This document shows positions 43,326 to 55,000 of a stretch of 64,000 bases of DNA, piece by piece (the stretch's first letter is position 1; every line of letters starts with the position of its first letter). Under the pieces are notes generated by a model. That model worked only from the letters and a program-made list of their open reading frames with translations, was not told where the DNA came from and made no database searches. The position numbers were made by a program, and so were the translations under genes. The stretch lies in the NCBI GenBank assembly GCA_017506865.1, contig JAFCMP010000091.1:124001-188000 (forward strand). The letters run 5' to 3'. The DNA is from Tribonema minus. Its lineage: Eukaryota > Sar > Xanthophyceae > Tribonematales > Tribonemataceae.

Positions 43326-45863
43326 CGCCTTGTACAGGTGTGTGGGGGGGGTGTTGCATGTATGCGCAGGCTCCGTTGCGGACAGCTTGGAGTGTCAGCA
43401 TAGCTCAGCTCAGCAGTAGTAGCTTGATCAAAGCAGTAGTAGCTTGATCAACCTGACCCGACTGCTGCTGCTGCAGAATCACAGGAGAATGGACCAGCCT
43501 TCAGTAAACATAAATGTTGTTCTATGTTGTTCACAACGATGGTACAGTACATACCCATTGCATGTCACTGCCGTCTCTGCAGGAAAGTGCCGGAAGGCAG
43601 ATAGCGTGCACGCGCGTCTCTGTCAAGCATCATGCGTCACGGCGCATCATTGGGCACACCAGGGTCAAGCGGGCTACCCGGCGCATCCTGCGGAGATACC
43701 TTCAACAAGGGCTAGATGCACACAATCCAGACGGAAAATCGCAGTATGGACATAGAGCCGCCTGCCGGTGCCCTTTTGCTCCAAGTGACGGGCTGGGTAC
43801 GACTATGTAAAGCATCACCTAGTAGGTCGATGTACCATTACGGTGTACCAGTATTACTGCGGCTCATGGTGGCGCGTCTACCTGCTGTGACGCACAGGCG
43901 CAGTCGCGGGCGGCGAAGACTGCAGCAGACCCCAGGCGATCAGAAGTTGCCTGAGGCCTTCGCCTTGAGTACCAACTGCATCGTCAAGCAGAATCATGAT
44001 TTCAGCCTGTTGAGTGCCTAGGCTGCAGCAGCCAGTTCTTAGCTCATGAAGGCATAGCTGGTGCGCATACGCTCAGCCCTCTCGGCAGCGCTCCACATTA
44101 CATTCTGTTTTACGAGTTATGACGCACATGGTGGGCTCCAAAGCCCTACTAGTAGGGGGGGCGAATGAACGAGCACTAGGATGTATCGGGGGAAGACGCT
44201 ACTGAAGTTGGCGGTGTGGTTTACAGTGATAGATGCCATCATGTCTAGACAGTTTCAGGTTGTCACCTCCTTGGTAGCTGCTCAGCTAAGGCTTAAGCTT
44301 GACACCCACCATCTGGGCTTTTCTGCACCCTAAGCATGACAAGTACATCATCAGACTTGTCATTGATTGTCATTGAGACACATTAGACAATGACGTGACA
44401 TGTAGATTTCGAACAGCAAGCTTACTGTTAGATACCAGCATCTTACTTTTAGAAAGAAGGCAGGAACTTACATATGCATGCGAACAGGACATCATTGCAA
44501 AAACTACCACTGGCAATCAACGCGTCTCGGGCTGCTGCCCACATGCATGATGATAACACAAACAGCACGCCAAGGCTCGCAGGGAGCCTGAGGAGGTCCT
44601 ACTGCAACCACGCAAACAGAACACCAACAAATATTCACAGGCTGTCATGAAATCAGGTCGGGTGAACACGCATCTCAAGTCAAAGCCTCCAGAATCCAGG
44701 TCAAGGCGTCGTCCAGGTTCGCACTGCATGTGCAGGGCCTGCTGATCCCCTCACATATACTTCGGAGTACACCTAAGCCATAGCGCAAGGGTACACCAGT
44801 TGCTGCGGCAGTGGTGCACAGATTCAATGCCACACCACTCCAGGTGGTGCGCTGCACTTGATGCGTGAATAGGACTGGCTAATAGTAATTGCCGACAATG
44901 GACCGCATGGCATATCTCAGGCTGTTGCCGCTGGTGCGATGGGTGCCCAGATGTTGACATTCATGCAATGCTGGTTCCACTCATACGCCAGAACCGCTCC
45001 TTTCTAGCACTGCTCACGCTGGGCGCCTCTTCCTGCGGTAATCCGTGCGGTCACCGCCACGGCGGAACTCGTCGCTGCCCGCCACTGGAGGAGAGCCGAT
45101 GCCCGGCATTGCTGCTGAAGACTCAGGTGTTGCTTCGCTTGTTGCTCCGCTTGGCTTGCATGCTGCAGAGACATGCACGAGTACCAGCAGGAACAGAGCT
45201 CATGTTGGTGTGCAGTGTTACACAATGTGACCCCCAACAAGCAAGTGGCACACGCTTGCCATTAAGATGGCAAGCATGTCAAATCACCACATGTCATGTG
45301 CATCAAACTTCAACGCGCCAGAGAAGCAGCACGTGCTGTAACATGCTGCAGTACTTAGTACTGATGTCAATGCTCTACCTCAGCTTTGCTTGTCACTGTG
45401 CGCCCAGGTGTTGTCGATACAACGCAGCTCGGTACCTGTACGACACTTGTGTTTGTGAGGCGACCCTAGGGTTAGAGGGGGCTATTTAGTCATTTTCTGC
45501 CACTGTGACACTGGCTTCATGCCATATTCTTGGCCCAGATGCTTCTGAATCATGCTAAATCATTAGACAAGTTCACTTGGACAGTTTTGCAATGGTCTCG
45601 GACACATGTGTGCACGACAGCATGGACAGCATAGCATGGCATGTTGCATGCACCAGTGTGTGCAGCCTGCAGCATGCACGCCACGCCCTGAGCACATTCA
45701 CGCAGCATGCCACAAAATCGATGCCATAAGAAGTGTGCACACCTGTTGGCAGAGGGTAAGAAATGAACAAATGCCAGCCAAAATGCACTGTGCTGGATGC
45801 AATTGTTTAAGTACACTGTGCTGATTGCAATTGTCTGTGGGCTCATGACATGGCTCTTTCATG
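43326..45863. other. no gene recognised; region downstream of the PAP gene
   Basis: Contains a 20-base tandem duplication (GCAGTAGTAGCTTGATCAA at 43413 and 43433) and only short frames. On the minus strand a TGTAA word, the usual green-algal polyadenylation signal, lies at 45218-45222, about 640 bases after the PAP stop; it is the nearest one noticed, and weak evidence. Confidence 0.45.
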
Positions 45864-46095
45864 TCACAACACACCTGCTGGTACGGTAATCAGCTGCGCA
45901 CTGCTGACTGGCTCTGTCACACTCTCAGCAGAACCAGCGGCGACCGCGAGTCCCTGTTCGGGCGTAGTGCTTCCTTCCTGTTGCTTGCCAGCTTGTGCAG
46001 AAACGACATCATCAGCGAGCAGTACGGCGCATTCGGTAAACTTTTTCGGCGTGGAGGCTTTGTCATGGAGGGTTGCCCCCCCCCCCCCCCCCCTC
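45864..46095 (-). CDS. PAP: PAP terminal exon (start uncertain)
   Basis: An open stretch from about 46100 to TGA at 45864-45866. Encodes [20 protein letters not shown], then Gln/Glu/Ser-rich sequence with [12 protein letters not shown], similar in style to the tail exons. A CAG acceptor at 46096-46098 precedes a run of 18 G and leaves the frame one base out of phase with Z1; a different acceptor, or an error in the homopolymer length, would account for this. Confidence 0.5.
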
Positions 46096-49000
46096 CTGAC
46101 TCACTAGCATCGGGCTTTGTGATGAGCTCAGCTGAAAGGTCTGCAGTGGGCCTCTGCAGACCCCGTTAACTAAGCATAGGTTCAGGGCTCAAGGTTGGGT
46201 TGCAAGTACATCCTTCAACTTAAATACTTCGAAGCATATACGAATGGCAACAGGCTACATCAACAAATGCATGAATGTACATGCTCCAAATTTGTAAAAA
46301 TTACAGTTTTCCGCACCTCAGTAAATGGTTCCGCCGTTGGCTTGGCGGGAGGCTCAGATGCGGGCTCATCAGTCGACTCTGTGGTCGGCTTTGCGGTGGG
46401 CTCAGCAGCAGGCTCTGCAGTTGCCTTGGCAGTGAGTTCTGAGGCAGACTCAGCTGTTGGCTCTGACGCCGGCTTGGCGGTGGGCTGCATACAAAGGGGG
46501 GCAAGGGGGGGGGGGGGGGGGGGGGGGTTGAGGGCTGAACTTGAAGCTGTCAAGTGTAGCTCAGGCGAGCTTCAGACATAATAAGCAACTTCAAAATGTT
46601 GTCTTGGTGCGTAGAGAACCCCGGTCTGCAAAACCGTTGCTGCACTGCGGGTCCGTCCAGGGTGGGGCAGGCAAAGATCACCTGAATACAAGATTTTTGT
46701 CGTATAACAACAGGTGCAGTCAACGAGGATCTCATTGTGCCGCCTGTGGGCAAGATGCTGGCGCTCGCGAAGCGTGGCGTGCAGGCGTTTTAGTGATCGC
46801 ACGCATGTACATGCATACGTCAGATGTGAAAATAATACTAATGTACTTGAACGGCGACGTGTGAGGTGAGTGTCATGCGCAGGGTGCAGGTTGCTCCCTC
46901 ATGATGCTATCATGCTGCTGAGTTGCGTCAACGTCTTAAGCAAGGCACCCGAGTTGCGTCAACGTCTCAAGCAAGGCACGCAGTTAATGTTTGACATCTA
47001 CAATAGCTCGAGCATGTCTCAACATGGCGCTCATCGGCATTGCATTCAAGTCGGCTATCAGGAGAGCTTACGAAACAGCAAGTGACTCACTAGATGGGCT
47101 GAACCTACAGAGCAAGCGCATGATTCTTCGGGTGCTTGAGGCGCCCACAGCAGCTTGGTGAGTGGGACATGCGCATTGCAACCCTATATTCGACAAAGAC
47201 ACCGACACAAAGCGGAAATGCGCACACCGTGGCATTATGCCTGGTGTGCCGCGTTCAACCTACGCCGCCTTTGCACCTACCAGTCAACTTCAACTCACCT
47301 TTGAAGTAGGCTCAGCAGTGGGCTTGGCGGTGGGCTCAGGAGTCGGCTCAGCAGTTGGCTCTGAAGTCGGTTTGGCGGTGGGCTCAGCTGTGGGCTCCGC
47401 AGTTGGCTCTGACGCTGGCTGCGTCAGGCGGGCAATCCAAGTGTTGCATTGTGTTAATGGTGTGCAATGCAGTCCCACATACTGAAGTACATGAGAGCCG
47501 ATCATGAGCGTTGATTGGTCATGGCCAATCATTAGTGTGCCTCTCATGTGGAGAGCAGAGCTATACAACACACGAACACTATACTTAGTAATACGACTGT
47601 GCCTGGTGATTGGTACTTTGATGAAGTATGAGCACTAGTGCACAACGCTTACTTTGGCATGTGCCTATCAATTGCAACATGCGCGCACAATGCAAGCTTG
47701 CATCATGTCAGTGCCCTGCACGCACACCTCAAGTGAGTGTCAGGCTCGGGGTAATTTGTACTGCGCTTGCACGCCAGCCTCAGACATTGCACCTACTACT
47801 GCTGTGCACTGCAGACATGGTCACTGCTGCTCAATACATACTCAAGGCTGCCAGCACCATGCAGTCTGATGCGGCCCTTTAAGCCACCTACCGGTACCTA
47901 CCTCAGCAGCTGACTCTATGGTGGGCTTGTCGGTGGGCTCAGCAGTGGGCTCAGCGGTAGGCTCCGCAGTTGGCTTGGCCGTGAGGTCTGAGGTAGGCTC
48001 AGTCGTTGGCTCTGGCGTTGGCTTGACGGTTGACTGCATACAAGGAGGGGGGGGCGTGGAATTGAATTGAAACTGCCAAGTGTAGCTTAGGCTAGCTTTA
48101 ATCTTAGTAAGCAACTTCAAATTGTTGTCTTGGAGTGCGGAACACCCCGGCCTGCAGAACCAATGGTGCACTGCGGGTCCGTCCATAATGGAGCCCAAAA
48201 ATTCACGTGAAAACGTGGTTTTCGTCGTACAACAACAGGTGCGGTCAACGAGGGTCTCATTGTGCCGCCTGCGGACACTATGCTGGCGCTCGCAGGGCGT
48301 GGCGCGTAGGCCTTTCAGTGATCGCACGCATGCATATTTATACTTCAGATGTGCAAATAGTACTACTGCGCTTGCACGGCGATGTGTGAGGCGCATGTCA
48401 TGTGATGTGGAGGTTTTCGGAGGTGGTGATTCCATCATGCTGCTGAGTTGCGTCGATGTTCCATTCAAGGCAGCCACTTGGCCCTTTGGGCCACCTACAG
48501 GCACCTACCTCAGCAGATGACTCTGCGGAGGGCTTGTCGGTGGGCTCAGCAGTGGGCTCAGCGGTAGGCTCCACAGTTGGCATGGCGGTGGGTTCTGAGT
48601 CAGGCTCAGCCGCCTGCTCTGACGTCGGCTTGGCAGTGGGCTGCGCGAGGCAAGCAACGCATGTAATGCATTGTGACGATTAAGTGAAATGCAGCAATAT
48701 GCTCCACATGTTCATTGCCGCCGTAGGCTTCTCATAATCTTGCCGATTTCATACATGTGTCCGTTCATGTGAACCCCACTAGCTAGCAATACTGCGCATC
48801 AGATCCGCAATCGCAAATGTGGGTCGTTAAGACATACTCCCTGTTGTCATGTCAATGCCCTTCGCACACACCCAACGTGGGTGTCAGGTTTGGGGTAAGG
48901 CGTACTCCGCTTGCACGCCAGCCTCAGACATTGCACCTACTACTGCTGCGCACTGCTGTCATGGTCACTGCTGCGCAATACAAACCCAAGGCTGCTAGTA

Positions 49001-52000
49001 CCATGCAGTCTGATGCGGCCCTTTGCGCCACCTACCGGCACCTACCTCAGCAGTTGGCTCTGCGGTGGGCTTGTCGGTGGGCTCAGCAGTGGACTCAGCG
49101 GTAGGCTCCGTAGTTGGCTTGGCGGAGGATTGTGAGTTAGGCTCAGCCTCAGCCGTCGGCTCTGAAGTCTGCTTGGCAGAGGGCTGCGCGATGCACTCAG
49201 CGGTGGACTGCGCAGGCGGCATGTCGGCAAGCTTGGCAGAGGGCTCTGACGCTGCGGCAGGTGGCTTGCCCCCAGGCGCCTCAGTGCACTCAGCCACCGC
49301 CTCTGCAGGTGATCCAGCAGTTGACGAGGTAGTGGACTCGCCGCCAAACCGTGCTGCCGGCACAGCCGTTGAGTCCGTGATGGCACTGTCTCTAGGCTGC
49401 AAAACGAAGTCAACGCGGTGAACACCGTGAGCATGTTGCAAACTTCAGCTGGGTGCATCATCATGACACTGTGAATCGTATGAGGCCAGCTCGGGTAAGT
49501 GGCACATGTTTGCCCAGCACTTCATCACATGGTGCACGCCTGCAATTGCCTTCTGCTGAGGTTTCTACATCGTGCACCATAGCTGCGATAAGAGATGCAG
49601 CTAAAGGGGAGGGAGGGAACCACAGGTGTCCAGATGAGCAATGAGCCTGACTACATGCGTAATTTGCAACAGAACATCAATGGCGCAACAGGTGACATGA
49701 GATGATCAGAATGCTAAGAAGGCTTATGATGTAGCCGGGCTTCGTGGTCATGTTGTTGCAATGATGTGGTGTGAAATCGGCCATGTTAGTAAGGCTTGAG
49801 ACGCGATACTTCAGCACAAAGTTCCGACAACAACAAGAGTTTACTGAAATGTGCTGCTCTGCCTGAGCTGATTCTGGTGCAATGCAACTGGCGCTACCAG
49901 CGTTGCACAGTATGGATTTGCATAAGCAGGTAATGCCATGCCGCTGCCAGCTTGTGTACATGACGCTCTCATGAAGTTATCTTGTGGCTTATAGCTCATA
50001 AGCCACATAGCTCAAAAACAGGCTTTTGTCAAAGGAAATGCTTCAGGTACTGTCATGGAGAGTGTCTGCTCCACGCCTGACATCTGCAGTGTAATGAAAT
50101 GTGTACAGTGTACTGACAGGGGGTTTAATGTGTGTAGTTGCTTACTGCACATACACCAATGAGGCTTTCTGTGGGAACTGCGCCCATATGCTGTCCATAC
50201 AGCCCATCTCGGTGCCTGTACAATACTTGCACGAGTTTAGAGGCTAGTATTTGTACTGATGTAAATATCCAGTTGTTGTATTGACAACACCGGCGTGCAC
50301 AAAACGCTGACACAAGCAGGCAAACCATGTTGCTATGATCACGCTCACAACAGCGTGTGCCCCCGCTTACTACTCCTCGCTTTGAGCACTGCTTCAACTG
50401 CCATGAAGTCTGAGCACCCATGCACCACAGCGCTCAGCTCACCTCAAGGGCGGGAGCCTTCTCCTTTGTACTGGCTGCATCGCTTTGATCGTCATTTAGA
50501 ACCTCCACTGCAGCCTCTGTCGCTCCTGCCGTCAAGTCGGCCTCAGCTGATGCAGCCACCTCTGATGTCCCCTCAGCTGCCTTGCCAGCCTCGTTGGTTG
50601 GCTCTGCAGATGGCTTAGCGCCCCCAGTGTCCATCTTCCGCTTCTTGGGCAACGCCTGAAGAGAAACGACAGGTATGGAATAAGCCATGGGTCAAGTGCC
50701 AGTCACGTGGTCATTGAAGTAACATTGCTGTGGGCAGTGTCAAATCATAAAGAGCAGTCATGAGCTAGCAGTGTTGAGCCATCAGCACACATCAGTGGGT
50801 AGCTGTGCTGCGTGGTTCGTTGATGCCAACGGCAGCACCAGTGTGATACAACGACCAAGCGCCACCCGCAAGTCTCCTGACGCCTGCATCAAGTGCGTGC
50901 CAGACGCACAGGTGCTTGTACACTGCTGAGGAGCACAGCTTTCTGACAATTAAGACATGGTCTGCTGTCAGCAGCTTTGTCATGAGATGCCATACTGCCT
51001 TGAACTTCAACCAATACCTGGTCATCATGATCGCCAGCTTCGCTGTGGTCGCTGTCGTAGTGTGAAGCTCCGTCAGCAGCAGCAGCCCCCATGCTGCCGC
51101 TCCGCACCCTGAGATGCAAGAGTGGTGGACTTCGTCATGCCCCCGCCATCCTTTGGGATAAGGGCGCTGTCAGTTCCAGTGGCGTTGGAGACTGCAAGCT
51201 CCTGCTGCGGCGGAGGCGTTGGGGCATGGGACTCCTGTACGGCAAGCATATGCAAACAAAGTTGCATTCATCTTTGTGCATGTCAAGAGCACTGGCACCT
51301 AATGTAAATGTTGCTGGTGACCATGGACGCTGCGCCCATGACCGCAAGCGGTGACACAATGCAGGTCGAGTCATGAGTTGTTGAGTTTTTCACATGATGG
51401 CAAACGTGCGCGATGACTAATTAAATGGTGCAACAAACTGGTATCGGGTGAGCTGTGCAAGCGATTGCAACATTTGTGATCATGCAGTTTAAAACTGAGA
51501 CTACCGAGAAGGAGAAAGCTTGGGGGAGTATACCAGCATGGATATTGCTCTGCCTGAGCTAATTTGCCCAGTGACACTGCGATAGGCGCACCACAAGCAG
51601 TTTAGAGTACAGTTTTAAATAAGCGGGCATCTCCATGGACCAATGCATGCCGCTCCTTTCTCCCATGACGTCACGTGCTGTTCGCCGATAACATGCTTCA
51701 AGTACTCTGGTGTCGCATAGCCTCAACTTGACATTGAGAGTGTAGTGGTATTCTGTCAGCACCTGACTCTTCTCTGCAGGTGCTTTATGACCGCAGATAC
51801 CATTGTGGCGCACAAGCGACGCCTCTTGCAAATTATGCAGCCCTCAGCCAACAGCTCCTGGACCACTGCTCGCGTCAAACATTTCTTTAACGCATTTTGA
51901 GAACTTCTATAGCTGTTGCCAAGGTCAGCATAGTAATACACACACGCAACACAGAGCTCAGCTCACCTTGGATGAAGCCTTCTCCTCGGTGCAGGCTTCA

Positions 52001-55000
52001 GTGATGGTACTGTCGCCGGGCGTCTCCACTGCAGCCTCGGGCAGCCCTGCTTTTGAATTGACTTGTGCCACTGGAGCCGCTGCTGCTGGCCCTTGCGTCA
52101 CGTCATCAGCCTCGCCGAATGGCTTGGCAGATGTTGTGCTCGTCTTCTGCTTCTTGTACGACGCCTGATTGATGAACAATACACACCAGTCAAATGCATG
52201 TCAGGTGTCAATCAGCCGCTTCAATCACGTGGTTTATGCCGGCAGCGTCAGTACAACAATTGCTGCTATGAGCGGGCAGCGTCAGCAATCAACATTGGCA
52301 GCAGTGGTGTGTGATGCGCAATTGTCAATGGCAGCACCGGTGTGAGATCGCTGATGTGGGTCGCTTGGCTGAGTGGAGCCACAGTGACTTGTAAGCATCT
52401 TACAGGCGATGCTGCCTTCGTCGCTGCCTGTCGCAATAGGAAGGCGAGTCAAGTTGTACTCATAGATCAATATCCAGCTGTGCTCAAAGCAATTAATGTC
52501 ACAGGTGCACAGGAATTGCGGGTTGAGCACTGTGACAGTGGACACACAGCACACAGAGGCCATGACAAGACCTGCTGCCCTGTGCCAGTAATGTCAGGTC
52601 CCATGCTGCTGCTGTATGCAACAGTAGCAGCCTGCTGAAGGGCTGTGCTTGCACTGGTTGCTTGCCGTGCACTAATTCCTGGTGATGCAAGTGACGTTGT
52701 CGCGCAGTTGAAACTGCTGCAGCCGCAGAGAAGCACAGTACCGCATGCGACTTTCCGTTCACGCCAAGATGTGCAGCGCAAAAGTGGCTGCAAAGAACAG
52801 GTTAGAGATCTAGCTTCAGAGCTAGTCAGGGTTTGAAGCTGGGGGGGCGTGTGCTTGCTATTCAAGGGCCCCGTGCAAACATGATGACTTATGCTGCATT
52901 GGGTTCACAATTCCGAACCATAATACAGGATCAGCAAACTCGGCAAACATCACTTCATGATGAGGTGATCAGCAGCTGGCCAACACCACCAGCGTTGCCT
53001 GGCACAAGCTCTGCACGTCTGTAGCTGCCATTGTGCTAGCTCGCTTAGGCGCCGCAGACCAAAGAGCCAACCCTAACCCTATTACAAAATGCCACGCCTG
53101 CCTCACGTGTACCACCAGCCGCTACACATGCCATCAGTGCTCGCAATTGGCAAAAGTACCTTAGCGCTGCCTCCATTGGCATCATCGTCGCCTGCACTGC
53201 CGCCGGTGGCAGGCCCAAACTGCCTCTTCGCATGCTCAATTGCTGGAGTCTGGGCGTCGGGTGCGGGCGTGGCACGGGATATCGTGGTGGCAGCGACGCT
53301 GGCATCGTACACCCCAGGCTCGGCGGGCAGGGACGGCACAGTGTGGGAGACCTGGCACGGTCAACACAGTGTCACGAAAAAGGGTCGCGTCAGGATTAGA
53401 ATTGAGGTGATTGAGGTGCACTGGTAGAGGCGGCAATCGCAACATCAGTGCGTGTGCCGCAAGGGGGGGGGGGGGAGACTGCGTCAAGCACGTGCCGAGA
53501 GCTGCGACAGGTGATCTTGACATCAGGTGTGGTGACAAGCACACAGACTGAGTGTGGCAAGAATGTGCGCCAGAATATGACCTACAAATCACCGTAACCA
53601 ACAGACCTCGTACTGCACACTGCAGTCACGCTGATCTTGTACTGAGGGACACATGTGATGGTACATGAACGTCATGCATCAAGCGCTACACAGCGTTTGC
53701 TGAGCGTCGCAATGCGCATCCCTGGGGAATCGGCACATCAACGTGTATCACGGCGACCTTATTGATACATTTGTTCAAATGCCACATCTAGTTCGACGAG
53801 ACTTCAAGGTCGCCTGCAAAGGCTGGGCGGCACCCACAGCTCAAGCCCTGCGCATCAGTACGCACTTTTTTGCTAGTTTGCTCAGGCTCGCATCATGATG
53901 TACTTGCCGTTATTTGTAGTCACCAAATGCTATGCCTACCATCTAGCCTGCTACACAGTCATCTAGCCTGCTACACACGCCATCCGTGCTCGCGATCAAA
54001 AAGGTACCTGAGCGCTGCGTTCTTCATTCGCATCGTCGCTTGCGCTGCCGATGGTAGCAGACCCAGGCTGCCCCTCTTCGCTTGCAGATCCCAGAGTCTG
54101 GGCTTCGGCCATAGGTAAGGCATCGGCCGGCGCAGTGGCAGCGACACCAGCATCATGCGCTGCAGTCTCGGTCCGCAGGGGCGCCGCAGCGTGGGGGACC
54201 TGGCATGGGCAACACGCATGCAGGAAGTGTTTGATTGGTGCGGCATCATTGGCAGCGGCGCCTCTGTGTGGTGACAGTCAGAGTCAGAATTGAGGTCTTC
54301 CTGGGTGCCTGTCATTGCGCTCAAGACAGTCAACATCAGAGACTGTGCGGCAAAGGGAGCTGGGAGTGTGCAGAGCGTGTGCAGAGCGCTGCAACAGGTG
54401 CAGTCAACAAGCGGTAGGATTGCGGGCGGCAAAATCAACGAGTGTGTGCAGGCATGCAGTTCTTGCAAGATACCTCAAGTAAGCTGGCCTTCCCAAATTG
54501 ATGGTCACCCTCCCTTTCTACTGCACACCGCATTTGTCGGACAGTGTCCTTAAATTCAAACAAGACGGTAAGTGTTGCTGGTGACCATGGATGCTGCGCC
54601 CATGATTGCAAGCGGTGACACGATGCACTGCCAGGTAGAGTCATGACTTGTTGAGCTTCACACATGGCAATCGCGCTGGATAAGCAAGTAATGCGTTGGA
54701 GTGACGCAGGAACGCCATCCGCGTAAACGTCGAATTTGTAGCCACAAGCGCCGAGTACACGAAGCGCTGCCACTGCGCGTACAATAGAAAGGCGCGTGCG
54801 CAAGGGTGCGTTGCACAAAACGCGCGGGCCCTCTGCTGCTGAATGGCAGACGGATGAGGACCTATCTGCAAGGCACACTCGCAGAATAATTGATGCACAT
54901 TTGGTGCGGTTGACAGATGCAGATGTTGCTGCACACGCGTCGCGTCCGAGCCAGAGCGTCCTTGAACGTGCGCTGTGTAGTGTGTAGCACTTTCCTGATG

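Noticed and set aside
46317-49421. Plus-strand Gly/Ser/Val-rich frames opposite the Z exons
   Set aside because: The minus-strand reading has consistent splice borders, phase and repeats; the plus frames are complements of it.
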